From Sporolactobacillus kofuensis (GTDB lineage Bacteria; Bacillota; Bacilli; Bacillales; Sporolactobacillaceae), in NCBI RefSeq assembly GCF_024125425.1, contig NZ_JAMXWN010000001.1:186001-250000 (forward strand): DNA of 64,000 bases, given 5' to 3'. The position numbers and the translations under genes are program-made. This document shows positions 16,475 to 24,074 of this stretch, in pieces. How positions within the stretch are numbered: the stretch's first letter is position 1; each line of letters opens with the position of its first letter. The notes below the pieces were generated by a model. The model did no database searches and was not told the DNA's origin. It saw only the letters and a program-made list of their open reading frames with translations.

Positions 16475-16747
16475 ATGTCAGTAAAAATTCGTCTAAAACG
16501 CATGGGAGCAAAAAAACGTCCATTTTACAGAGTAGTTGTAGCAGATTCACGCGCACCTCGTGATGGCCGTTTCATTGAAGAAATTGGCACATACAATCCG
16601 GTAGTTACACCAAAAACATTCACAGTTGACGAAGAAAAAGCACTTGATTGGCTTCAAAAAGGTGCACAACCATCGGATACGGTCCGTAACCTGTTCTCAA
16701 AACAAGGGATTATGGAAAAATTCCATCTTTCCAAGATTCAAAAATAA
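16475..16747 (+). CDS. rpsP: 30S ribosomal protein S16 (bS16)
   Basis: This 90-residue small-subunit protein helps 16S rRNA fold during early 30S assembly. It begins [19 protein letters not shown], the standard bS16 start, with the [19 protein letters not shown] block after it. ATG 16475 follows AGGAG at 16461-16465; an in-frame TTG at 16466 directly abuts that site and is rejected. It opens the rpsP-khpA-rimM-trmD-rplS ribosome-assembly cluster after ffh. Confidence 0.97.
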   Translation: MSVKIRLKRMGAKKRPFYRVVVADSRAPRDGRFIEEIGTYNPVVTPKTFTVDEEKALDWLQKGAQPSDTVRNLFSKQGIMEKFHLSKIQK

Positions 16748-16767
16748 GTATGAGTGGGGGAAGATAA

Positions 16768-16998
16768 ATGGAAGAGTTGATTAAAGCCATTGTATTCCCG
16801 CTCATCGATGATCATGAACATGTTCGGATTGAGAAACAAGTAGAACAAGGGTGCGAAACCTATCTCCTTACAGTTGCAAAACAGGATATGGGCAAACTCA
16901 TCGGCAGACATGGTCAAGTTGCTGAATCCGTTAGGACTGTTGTTTCAGCCATAGGCAGTGCTCGAGGAATTGACGCACGTTTTTTAATCCGTGAATAA
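16768..16998 (+). CDS. khpA: KH-domain RNA-binding protein KhpA (YlqC)
   Basis: KhpA is a 76-residue single-KH-domain RNA-binding protein; in streptococci it pairs with KhpB (EloR/Jag) and affects cell division and elongation. The KH GxxG loop and its flanks are visible as DMGKLIGRHGQVAESVRT near residues 40-57. ATG 16768 follows GGGGGAAG. In B. subtilis ylqD comes next, before rimM; here a terminator and an intergenic repeat occupy that place. Confidence 0.94.
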   Translation: MEELIKAIVFPLIDDHEHVRIEKQVEQGCETYLLTVAKQDMGKLIGRHGQVAESVRTVVSAIGSARGIDARFLIRE

Positions 16999-17003
16999 TA
17001 ATG

Positions 17004-17038
17004 AAAAGAGAAGGGGAGCGTTTGCCCTTCTCTTTTTC
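17004..17038 (+). terminator. Strong terminator after khpA
   Basis: AAAAGAGAAGGG (17004-17015) pairs with CCCTTCTCTTTT (17025-17036) over an 8-9 nt loop and ends in a T run. It separates ffh-rpsP-khpA from rimM-trmD. Confidence 0.9.
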
Positions 17039-17066
17039 AACAGATAAAAAAGGTAAGACTATTTCG

Positions 17067-17184
17067 TGAAAATGCAGCGAATGCGAGACGCCTGCGGAGC
17101 GTTCCGCGAGTGAGACCCGCAGACAATGGGTTGATCGAGGTGGCTCACGGATCGCCCGCGGCAAGCAAACGAGCGAGCGAAGCA
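17067..17184 (+). repeat. Single copy of the GC-rich intergenic element
   Basis: In the opposite orientation to the 1,086-1,779 array, the same blocks appear in order: ATGCGAGACGCCTGCGG, GTGAGACCCGCAGA, GAGGTGGCTCACGGATCGCC, GCGGCAAGC and GAGCGAAGC. It follows the khpA terminator directly, and sits where B. subtilis has ylqD. CTGCGG/CCGCAG-type and GTGAG/CTCAC pairings are possible. No promoter for rimM is convincing in the remaining 80 nt. Confidence 0.85.
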
Positions 17185-17264
17185 CAAATGAAGTTAACGT
17201 ACATAATAGAGTTTACTGGCAAGATCAGGCCATATAAATGTTCCGTAGACAAGGAGGAAGACTG

Positions 17265-17789
17265 ATGACTGAGCAGCAATGGTTATATGTTGGAAAAATA
17301 GTTAACACTCAAGGCATCAAAGGAGAGGTACGTGTCATTAGTGCAACGGATTTTCCAGAGGAACGCTATGCTAAAGGCTCAATACTACATCTCCGCGAGA
17401 AAGGAAATGATCAAACTCTAACAGTGAGGAGTTATCGTCGTCACAAACAATTCGATTGCCTGACTTTTGAAGATCATCCGTCCATCAACGATGTAGAGAA
17501 CTATAAAGGTATGTCACTCTTTGTTGAGCAGGGACAGTTATCTGAATTAGAAGAAGGCGACTTCTACTATTATGAAGTGATCGGTTCCAATGTAGTTACA
17601 GACACCGGAGCTGTGCTAGGAACAGTAAAAGAAATTCTGTCTCCTGGCGCCAACGACGTCTGGGTGATTGATACGGGTAAGAAAGAGTTGTTAATTCCTT
17701 ATATTAAAGATGTGGTAAAAAATGTTGATGTGAAAAACAAAAAAGTAACCGTACATCTGATTCCGGGGTTGGTTGATGATGAAGATTGA
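17265..17789 (+). CDS. rimM: 16S rRNA processing/30S maturation factor RimM
   Basis: RimM binds S19 and helps mature the head of the 30S subunit. The 174-residue protein has the N-terminal RimM domain ([16 protein letters not shown] near 8-23) and a C-terminal PRC-barrel ([15 protein letters not shown] … LIPYIKDVV). ATG 17265 follows AAGGAGGAAG at 17251-17260; the ATG at 17238 in the same frame would translate through this site. It overlaps trmD by 11 nt, so the two are translated together, as in nearly all bacteria with this pair. Confidence 0.95.
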   Translation: MTEQQWLYVGKIVNTQGIKGEVRVISATDFPEERYAKGSILHLREKGNDQTLTVRSYRRHKQFDCLTFEDHPSINDVENYKGMSLFVEQGQLSELEEGDFYYYEVIGSNVVTDTGAVLGTVKEILSPGANDVWVIDTGKKELLIPYIKDVVKNVDVKNKKVTVHLIPGLVDDED

Positions 17790-18522
17790 CATTCTTTCTC
17801 TTTTTCCTGAAATGTTTGATGGCGTATTGAATACTTCGATTCTTGGGAAGGCAGCTGAAAAAGACGCAGTATCCTATTCAGTGACGAACTTCAGAGATTT
17901 TACAACAAATAAACACAATAAAGTTGATGATTATCCTTTCGGTGGTGGTGCAGGTATGGTCTTGATGCCGCAACCATTGTTTGACGCGGTAGATGCGCTT
18001 AGAGCGGATGATGATACCGCTCCAAGAATTATTCTAACTTCACCACAAGGAAAGCCATTCAAACAAGAAGATGCTGAAATGCTCTCAAACGAGAAGAGAC
18101 TCATCTTTATCTGTGGCCATTATGAGGGGTTTGATGAGCGAATTCCTGAACATTTGGTGACAGATGAATATTCGATCGGTGATTTTGTCATGACCGGTGG
18201 GGAATTGGCGGCTATGGCTATGATTGACAGCATTGTCCGATTGCTCCCAGGTGTTCTGGGTAATGATACTTCTGCTGTCACTGATTCATTCTCAGATGGA
18301 TTATTGGAACATCCGCATTATACACGACCAGCAGATTTTCGAGGAATGAAAGTTCCAGATCTATTACTCTCCGGAAATCATGAAAAAATTGCTGAATGGC
18401 GCTGGAAAGAATCGCTGAGAAGAACTTATGAACGTCGGCCAGATCTATTGAACGATCGAAAGATGACCGAGCAAGAATTAAAATGGTTGCGTCAATTTAA
18501 GCGAGAGTCGGGTAAAGAATAA
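17779..18522 (+). CDS. trmD: tRNA (guanine-37 N1) methyltransferase
   Basis: TrmD methylates G37 next to the anticodon, preventing +1 frameshifts. It is a SPOUT-class knotted enzyme. The 247-residue protein starts [13 protein letters not shown] and has the AdoMet-binding knot region with [16 protein letters not shown] and [15 protein letters not shown], plus the C-terminal [21 protein letters not shown] tRNA-recognition part. ATG 17779 fits homologues; ATG 17776 and TTG 17773 are in frame and cannot be excluded. The start lies inside the rimM end. rplS follows after a separate promoter and leader. Confidence 0.96.
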   Translation: MKIDILSLFPEMFDGVLNTSILGKAAEKDAVSYSVTNFRDFTTNKHNKVDDYPFGGGAGMVLMPQPLFDAVDALRADDDTAPRIILTSPQGKPFKQEDAEMLSNEKRLIFICGHYEGFDERIPEHLVTDEYSIGDFVMTGGELAAMAMIDSIVRLLPGVLGNDTSAVTDSFSDGLLEHPHYTRPADFRGMKVPDLLLSGNHEKIAEWRWKESLRRTYERRPDLLNDRKMTEQELKWLRQFKRESGKE

Positions 18523-18548
18523 ATCCTAGACTCTGCCGTTTAAATGAC

Positions 18549-18578
18549 TTGCATGCCATGATTCAGATATGGTATGAT
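18549..18578 (+). promoter_or_regulatory. Sigma-A promoter of rplS
   Basis: TTGCAT (18549-18554), 18 nt, TATGAT (18573-18578) with a TG dinucleotide just before the -10 (extended -10). Transcription would begin near 18585, giving an 80-nt leader before rplS. Confidence 0.7.
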
Positions 18579-18586
18579 GAATCTTG

Positions 18587-18660
18587 TGGCAAATGCCAGT
18601 GAATACGATGTTCCGCTGCGTTCTAAGAGAAGGTACGAGCATTTGTACGGAAGGAGGCCA
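18587..18660 (+). promoter_or_regulatory. Structured rplS leader, candidate L19 autoregulatory element
   Basis: TGGCA/TGCCA (18587-18598) forms a small hairpin; TTCCG (18611-18615) pairs with CGGAA (18648-18652), enclosing TTCT/AGAA, and the closing arm runs straight into the AAGGAGG ribosome site. This fits the L19 leader class described in Firmicutes, in which excess L19 is thought to limit its own synthesis. Family membership is my recollection and would need a covariance-model search. Confidence 0.5.
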
Positions 18661-18666
18661 TTTTAT

Positions 18667-19008
18667 ATGTCAAATGTTATTGATGAAATTACTAAAGAAC
18701 AGTTGCGTACAGATATTCCGGATTTCAGACCGGGTGATACACTTAAAGTGCACGTGAAGATTACTGAAGGTAGTCATGAACGTATTCAAGTTTTTGAAGG
18801 CGTCGTAATCAAACGTCATGGCGGCGGTATCAGCGCAACCTTTACAGTACGAAAGATTTCTTATGGTGTCGGTGTTGAACGCGCCTTTCCGGTAAACTCC
18901 CCGAAGATCGATAAGATCGAAGTGGTACGCTTTGGTAAAGTGCGTCGTGCGAAACTGTATTATCTGCGTAGTCTGCGTGGTAAGAAAGCACGTATTAAGA
19001 GCAGATAA
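18667..19008 (+). CDS. rplS: 50S ribosomal protein L19 (bL19)
   Basis: The 113-residue protein sits at the 30S-50S interface. It starts [20 protein letters not shown] and has the strongly conserved [32 protein letters not shown] and [15 protein letters not shown] blocks. ATG 18667 follows GGAAGGAGGCC; the in-frame ATG at 18574 would run through the promoter and leader and is rejected. It closes the ribosome-assembly cluster, with a terminator at 19046. Confidence 0.97.
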   Translation: MSNVIDEITKEQLRTDIPDFRPGDTLKVHVKITEGSHERIQVFEGVVIKRHGGGISATFTVRKISYGVGVERAFPVNSPKIDKIEVVRFGKVRRAKLYYLRSLRGKKARIKSR

Positions 19009-19045
19009 GCATGATTTGAAATTGAATGAGTGCAGTATTGAAAAA

Positions 19046-19083
19046 GGAGGGGCTTGGGACACCAAGTCCCTTCTGTTTTTTTA
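19046..19083 (+). terminator. Terminator after rplS
   Basis: GGAGGGGCTTGG and CCAAGTCCCTTCT pair around GACA, followed by GTTTTTTT. Strong intrinsic terminator directly adjoining an intergenic repeat. Confidence 0.85.
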
Positions 19084-19087
19084 ACGT

Positions 19088-19239
19088 AAAAATACAGTAA
19101 AGATGCAAGATGCCCGCGGGATCGTTCCCGATGATCACACGCCAAGTGTTTATTAGCCCCGCAGAATACATTGATGTATGAGGGGGCTCACGGATCGTTT
19201 GCTGCAAGCGAGTGATCGAAGCAGAATTAATGCAAAATA
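19088..19239 (+). repeat. Diverged single copy of the GC-rich intergenic element
   Basis: AAAATACAGTAAAGATGCAA, GATGCCCGCGGGATCG, CCCCGCAGA, GGGGGCTCACGGATCG and GCAAGCGAGTGATCGAAGC follow the element order, with the central block diverged. The CAAAATAAGGA after it matches the linker of the tandem array, so the mobile or duplicated unit includes that linker. It lies in the rplS-rbgA gap, immediately after one terminator and before another. Confidence 0.8.
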
Positions 19240-19242
19240 AGG

Positions 19243-19268
19243 ACTGGGCAGTTATTACCCAGTTTTTC
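19243..19268 (+). terminator. Second terminator between rplS and rbgA
   Basis: ACTGGG (19243-19248) pairs with CCCAGT (19258-19263), loop CAGTTATTA, then TTTTTC. In the array the linker has related text (TTTGCCCAGTTT) without the full stem, so this copy may have evolved a terminator. Confidence 0.7.
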
Positions 19269-19323
19269 TCATCCTTACATTGCATACCTGCTTGAGTAAA
19301 CAAAATGAAAGGGGACAATGACC

Positions 19324-20193
19324 GTGACAATACAATGGTATCCTGGACATATGGCTAAAGCAAAACGCCAGATGGTCGAAAAAATTAAACAAATAGATGT
19401 CGTGATTGAACTTGTTGATAGCCGTATTCCTTTAGCGTCAAGGAATCCACTTGTTGAAGAAATTGCTTCAGGAAAACCAAGACTTCTCATTATGAATAAG
19501 ATTGATATGGCTGATCGACAGGCAACACAGCAATGGAAACACTTTTTCGAAACTGAGGGTGTGACTGTTCATTTAGTAAATAGCCAGACTGGCCAAGGGG
19601 TCTCAACATTACCTGATGCGGTTCATAAGCTGACTGCTGCCAGACGAAAAAAACTTGAGGACAGAGGTTTTCGTCCTCATGCGGATCGTGCGTTGATCCT
19701 TGGAATACCTAACGTAGGCAAGTCAACCTTAATAAATCGATTGGCTGGAAAGAAGATTGCCAAAATAGGGGATCGTCCGGGCGTGACGAAAGCACAACAA
19801 TGGATCAAAGTTGGATCTACTATGGAGCTTCTGGACACACCTGGGATTTTGTGGCCCAAATTCGATGATCCACAAGTGGGTCTCTGTCTTGCAGCTACAG
19901 GCGCAATAAAAGAAGAACTGCTGGATTTCCAAGAAATTGCTTTTTTCTTATTAAAAACCACATTGCATCATTACCGGCAATCCTTAGCAGATCGTTATAA
20001 TCTGGATTCACTTCCTGAGTTAACGGGGACTGGCGAGGATCAGGATAAACTTGTTCAACTGTTTGATGAAATTGGCAAGAAGAGAGGTTGTCTGATGAGC
20101 GGTGGTTACATTGACTATGATCGTGTTTCGGAGATTATTATTCGTGACTATCGCAGCCAAAAACTAGGGCCGCTGACTCTTGAATGGCCATAA
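19324..20193 (+). CDS. rbgA: Ribosome biogenesis GTPase RbgA (YlqF)
   Basis: RbgA is a circularly permuted GTPase required for a late step of 50S assembly. In the 289-residue protein the motifs come in permuted order: G4 NKIDM (near 57), then G1 GIPNVGKST, G2 region RPGVTKAQQ and G3 DTPGILWP, followed by a C-terminal ANTAR-like helical domain. I prefer GTG 19324, which gives the conserved MTIQWYPGHMAKAKRQ start nine bases after AAAGGGG; ATG 19318 in frame is nearly as possible. rnhB follows after 65 nt, the usual partner. Confidence 0.95.
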   Translation: MTIQWYPGHMAKAKRQMVEKIKQIDVVIELVDSRIPLASRNPLVEEIASGKPRLLIMNKIDMADRQATQQWKHFFETEGVTVHLVNSQTGQGVSTLPDAVHKLTAARRKKLEDRGFRPHADRALILGIPNVGKSTLINRLAGKKIAKIGDRPGVTKAQQWIKVGSTMELLDTPGILWPKFDDPQVGLCLAATGAIKEELLDFQEIAFFLLKTTLHHYRQSLADRYNLDSLPELTGTGEDQDKLVQLFDEIGKKRGCLMSGGYIDYDRVSEIIIRDYRSQKLGPLTLEWP

Positions 20194-20258
20194 TTGACCA
20201 GATAAAGGCTAAAATTTGTTTTTATTACACCGATATAGAATGTACAGGGGAAGGTAGC

Positions 20259-21020
20259 ATGCAAGAACTGACAATCGCACAAATCCAGGAGAAACTCATC
20301 ACCACAACCGAACTCACTGAGGAAGAACATCAACAATTAATAAATGATTCACGCATCGGTGTTCGAAAAGCACTGCAGAAATGGGAAGCACGCCGCTCAC
20401 ATTTAAAGAAACTTGTAGAAAAGTACCATCAGATGAATGACTTTGAGAATGAGTTGAAGATGGAGGGCGCAAGAAAAATTGCAGGTATTGATGAAGCCGG
20501 GCGAGGGCCACTGGCAGGCCCGGTTGTTGCTGCAAGTGTCATCTTACAACCAGATGCTATGATCCCCGGATTGAACGATTCGAAACAGTTGTCTGCTGGT
20601 AAAAGAGAGTACCTCTATAATCGGATTTGTGAGTCAGCATTATCATTTGGTGTCGGTATTGTTTCTGCTGCAGAAATTGACCAAATCAACATTTATCAGG
20701 CAGCGAAGAAAGCGATGGTCAAAGCTGTTGATCAGATGGAAATTAAACCGGATCATTTACTGATTGATGCGATGGAGTTACCGCTCAAAATTCCGCAGAA
20801 ATCCTTAATTAAGGGAGATGCGCGTAGTAATTCTATTGCTGCAGCATCCATTCTGGCAAAAGTAACACGTGATCGTCTCATGTGCGCTCTTGACCAAAAA
20901 TATCCAGGTTACGGCTTTGCTGTGCATAAAGGGTATGGAACCAAAGCACATTTGGAAGCGATTGAACAGCTTGGTACCTGTCCTGAGCATCGACTTACCT
21001 TTGCACCATTAAAATCGTGA
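20259..21020 (+). CDS. rnhB: Ribonuclease HII
   Basis: RNase HII removes ribonucleotides from DNA and RNA from RNA-DNA hybrids. The 253-residue protein has an N-terminal helical extension of about 70 residues typical of Bacilli and then the catalytic core: AGIDEAGRGPLAGP (Asp78, Glu79), NDSKQLS, and LLIDAMELPL with the other acidic ligands, plus the closing HLEAIEQLGTCPEHR. ATG 20259 follows AGGGGAAGG; the frame remains open to 20184, overlapping rbgA, but that extension lacks a ribosome site. Confidence 0.95.
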   Translation: MQELTIAQIQEKLITTTELTEEEHQQLINDSRIGVRKALQKWEARRSHLKKLVEKYHQMNDFENELKMEGARKIAGIDEAGRGPLAGPVVAASVILQPDAMIPGLNDSKQLSAGKREYLYNRICESALSFGVGIVSAAEIDQINIYQAAKKAMVKAVDQMEIKPDHLLIDAMELPLKIPQKSLIKGDARSNSIAAASILAKVTRDRLMCALDQKYPGYGFAVHKGYGTKAHLEAIEQLGTCPEHRLTFAPLKS

Positions 21021-21043
21021 ACCATGGATGAGAAGGTGATCCT

Positions 21044-22573
21044 GTGAACTTTCAACCCTATGCCATCAGCCAAAGTCAAATGATTAGTACATATGCTCCT
21101 GAGCAAATATTACGTGGGAAAGTGCTTGATCTCTTGCCGGACAGGACTGCTCTGGTTCAACTTGGAGCGAAACAAGTTGTAGCTAAAGTAGCTTCTGTGG
21201 AACCGCCTTTAAAAGTTGGACAGGATTACTTGTTCCAGATACAACAGGGCAGTAACCCGTTACTCGCAAAGGTTGTTGATAGAAAACAAACAACTGACCT
21301 CACCGGTAAAACCATGGTTGATGATGTTCTTACTGCATTGAATCTCGATAATAATGACTCAGTAACTCGAAAAATCATTCAATCCTTTCTCAATCACGGG
21401 GATCCTTTATCTCGTGACACCATTCTTGGTGCTCGTGCATTGATGAAAGCAGGTTCAGAATTTTCAAAGGACATGCAAACGATTCGCTGGTTGCTGAATC
21501 GAGAACTTCCTTTAACGAATACTTTTTTTCAAATAGCAAAGGACTCTGCACGGATGGAGTCACTGAGTACAAAGCTGGAAGGTATGCTACAGCAATTGGA
21601 CCAAGCTCCAGTGCATACATCTGCAATGGACCAATTAAAGACATCATTACACACATTCTCCAATTCAAATGGTTCAGACAGACTCCTTGAACTTTTTAAC
21701 CAAATTGGACGTGAAAGAGGCCGTTCTTTATTGTCTACCTTCATTAAAGAACAAATGCCAGAAAGTCAGCTTACACGAACGATTCAGAGTACGCTTGATC
21801 GCTATATGTCCGGCTCTTTTACGAACAAAGAAACTTCAGCACTAATGAAAGACTTGAACTTGGGTGGTTCAGTCCAATCATTCAGTGAATCCTTTCGAGA
21901 CTTTGCAGTTCAGCATGATCCGGAGGTCAGTAAGTTACTCAAAATACCCAGTGAGCCGGATACTCTTTTTCAAGCGTTAAAAAAAATAGGGTTTGACTAT
22001 GAACATCAACTAACGAAATGGTTCAACAATGGCGTAATGTCTGATCAACTGTCAAGTTCGATTAAAGAACAACTCCTTGCGGTTGCTCAAGATCCACAAT
22101 CTCCGTCTGCCATAAAAAAGGCAGCCCATGATATGGTACAGAAAATAACTGGCGAACAACTTCAAATGGTGTCTGCAGATCCTTTTGTTGCTCAGTTTTC
22201 AATGCAACTTCCATTACCTTTTCAGCAAAAGGTATCAAATGTTTCTATTTATTGGGAGGGGAAGAGAGATCGGAAAGGCACGCTCGATCCGAATTCTTGC
22301 ACATTATTATTGTGGCTGGATCTGAATCACCTCAAAGAGACGCTAATCAGTGTACGTGTACAGAATCGTTCAGTTGCCTTAACCATTCAGAATGATCAGA
22401 TGGATCTCAGTCACTGGTTGAAGGCAGGGGAAATGCACTTAAGTGAACGCTTGAAAGAAATAGGGTATCAGCTTGTCTCTTTGACTCAGTCGGAAAAAAT
22501 TGATCCGAATCTTATTAAGAAAGCAACACAACCGCTCACAGAATCAAATTATCGCCTGGACGTGAAAGTATGA
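21044..22573 (+). CDS. ylqG: YlqG-like protein with FliK-type C-terminal region
   Basis: This 509-residue protein corresponds by position and general appearance to B. subtilis YlqG, whose function is not established. An N-terminal segment (about 20-80: ILRGKVLDLLPDRTALVQLG) looks like a small beta-rich module seen in FliK-like proteins. The middle is helical and polar. From about 385 the text CTLLLWLDLNHLKETLIS … LSERLKEIGYQLVSL resembles the hook-length-control C-terminal domain, where FliK contacts FlhB. It starts at GTG 21044 after AAGGTGAT. It overlaps by four bases (ATGA) with ylqH, an FlhB-C-like gene, which strengthens the idea of a secretion-switch pair outside the flagellar operon. 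Function is inferred, not shown. Confidence 0.8.
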   Translation: MNFQPYAISQSQMISTYAPEQILRGKVLDLLPDRTALVQLGAKQVVAKVASVEPPLKVGQDYLFQIQQGSNPLLAKVVDRKQTTDLTGKTMVDDVLTALNLDNNDSVTRKIIQSFLNHGDPLSRDTILGARALMKAGSEFSKDMQTIRWLLNRELPLTNTFFQIAKDSARMESLSTKLEGMLQQLDQAPVHTSAMDQLKTSLHTFSNSNGSDRLLELFNQIGRERGRSLLSTFIKEQMPESQLTRTIQSTLDRYMSGSFTNKETSALMKDLNLGGSVQSFSESFRDFAVQHDPEVSKLLKIPSEPDTLFQALKKIGFDYEHQLTKWFNNGVMSDQLSSSIKEQLLAVAQDPQSPSAIKKAAHDMVQKITGEQLQMVSADPFVAQFSMQLPLPFQQKVSNVSIYWEGKRDRKGTLDPNSCTLLLWLDLNHLKETLISVRVQNRSVALTIQNDQMDLSHWLKAGEMHLSERLKEIGYQLVSLTQSEKIDPNLIKKATQPLTESNYRLDVKV

Positions 22574-22863
22574 CTCAAAGAGAGAATAAGAAAAAGGCTG
22601 TAGCTTTAAGTTATGTACAAGGAGCAGACCGAGCACCTCGTGTCACTGCGAAAGGCGAGGGAGAAATCGCTCAGCGAATGATTGATACGGCTAAAGAACA
22701 TAATATTCCCATTCAAGAAGATCCCGCACTCGTATCAATGTTAGGCAAACTTGACCTGAATCAGATGATTCCTCAAGAACTTTACCAAGCAGTTGCGGAA
22801 ATCTTTGCATTTATTTATACTATTGATAATCAAGTTGATCAACGGAACCATAACCAAAAATAG
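22570..22863 (+). CDS. ylqH: YlqH, FlhB C-terminal domain homologue
   Basis: The 97-residue protein aligns with the cytoplasmic domain of FlhB, the flagellar export switch: KKAVALSYVQG … APRVTAKGEGEIAQRM … HNIPIQEDPALVSMLGKLD … IPQELYQAVAEIFAFIY parallels the last 85 residues of the FlhB encoded at 45,272. The self-cleavage NPTH motif is missing, and the protein begins about where the cleaved FlhB fragment would begin. It is a soluble, stand-alone version with no membrane part. It shares an ATGA overlap with ylqG. In B. subtilis sucCD follows; here a 167-nt gap without a recognisable gene leads to dprA. Confidence 0.88.
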   Translation: MTQRENKKKAVALSYVQGADRAPRVTAKGEGEIAQRMIDTAKEHNIPIQEDPALVSMLGKLDLNQMIPQELYQAVAEIFAFIYTIDNQVDQRNHNQK

Positions 22864-23030
22864 TTAGAATATTATGAATTCAGTAATCCTGCTTTGGATG
22901 AACAAACATGCCTTTTTCACTTCAAACCGATGCAACAGCTTATGCGCCATTACTTCAAAAATGAACCTCGCATTAATCTCCAATTGTTAATTTCTGTCCT
23001 TATAAAGAAATAATTCCACGGTAAAAGAAG

Positions 23031-23936
23031 GTGCTTCTTATCGATCAGCTGACCAGTCAATTAATGTTGCTTAATCATTGCCGCGGTATTGGTAGACGTA
23101 CCGTTTGGCGACTTATTCAATCAGACCCTGCACTTCGCCATTTGAATAGCTATTCAATAAATGATTGGCTTACAAAGTATGGCGTACCTCCAAAACATGC
23201 ACAGCTTTTTATTAAGGATTTTAACTCTATGAACCCCATTGACCTGGCCCACCAGTATGAACACCATCATATCGTTCCGATACCTTTTCACCATCCATCT
23301 TATCCAAAGCGATTGAAGACAATCAGTGACCCACCATACTTACTCTATGCAAAGGGAGATCTAACGCTATTAAACTCATATAAAGCCCTTAGTGTTGTTG
23401 GAACAAGACATCCGAGTATTGAAGCGAATCATGTGATGCATGAAGTGCTGACACCGCTCGTGGAACAAGGTTGGGTTATTATTAGTGGGATGGCCATGGG
23501 AATTGACGGAATGGCACATCGAATCGCAGAAAATGGTAAAACGATAGCCGTCTTAGGCTCAGGATTGCTACATCCGTATCCCGCACAACACCATACGCTT
23601 TTTTCACAATTGTGTAAAAACCAGTTGGTGATTAGTGAATATCCACCATCAGCAAGACCAGAACGTTGGCGTTTTCCTGAACGAAATCGCATAATAAGTG
23701 GGTTAGGTCTCGGAACGCTTGTTATTGAGGCGAAAGAGAAGAGCGGTTCATTAATTACAGCGGATCAAGCGCTTGACCAAGGGCGGGAGGTCTTTGCTAT
23801 TCCCGGATCCATACTGAAAGACAATAGTAGTGGTACAAATCGATTGATTCAGCAAGGAGCAAAACTGGTTTGTCATTGGCATGATATTATCGATGAATTT
23901 TCTTTGCCATTTGGAGAGTTATTTAATAAAGCGTAA
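23031..23936 (+). CDS. dprA: DNA processing protein DprA/Smf
   Basis: DprA loads RecA on single-stranded DNA taken up during transformation. The 301-residue protein has an N-terminal helical segment, then the Rossmann-like core with GTRHPS, ISGMAMGIDGMAHRIAE, GLLHPYP, RFPERNRIISGLG and EAKEKSGSLITADQAL, closing with the VFAIPGS block typical of the family. The start is GTG 23031; its ribosome site (AAGAAGG) is weak and abuts the codon, so the true start is uncertain by several codons. Presence of DprA suggests, but does not prove, competence. It stands before topA as in Bacillus, with a separate promoter for topA. Confidence 0.92.
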   Translation: MLLIDQLTSQLMLLNHCRGIGRRTVWRLIQSDPALRHLNSYSINDWLTKYGVPPKHAQLFIKDFNSMNPIDLAHQYEHHHIVPIPFHHPSYPKRLKTISDPPYLLYAKGDLTLLNSYKALSVVGTRHPSIEANHVMHEVLTPLVEQGWVIISGMAMGIDGMAHRIAENGKTIAVLGSGLLHPYPAQHHTLFSQLCKNQLVISEYPPSARPERWRFPERNRIISGLGLGTLVIEAKEKSGSLITADQALDQGREVFAIPGSILKDNSSGTNRLIQQGAKLVCHWHDIIDEFSLPFGELFNKA

Positions 23937-24004
23937 TAGTATTCATAATTTAATAATTACAGCAGTTAGTTCCATTTAATAAATGATTAGTTATTTGTTT
24001 ACGT

Positions 24005-24033
24005 TTGACAAAGCTTTCATCAATCATTAAGAT
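24005..24033 (+). promoter_or_regulatory. Sigma-A promoter of topA
   Basis: Consensus TTGACA (24005-24010), 17 nt, TAAGAT (24028-24033), 41 nt before the topA ATG. Confidence 0.8.
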
Positions 24034-24074
24034 TAGTGAAGATTTGAATATTCACAGAAAGGGGGAGAAACAAC

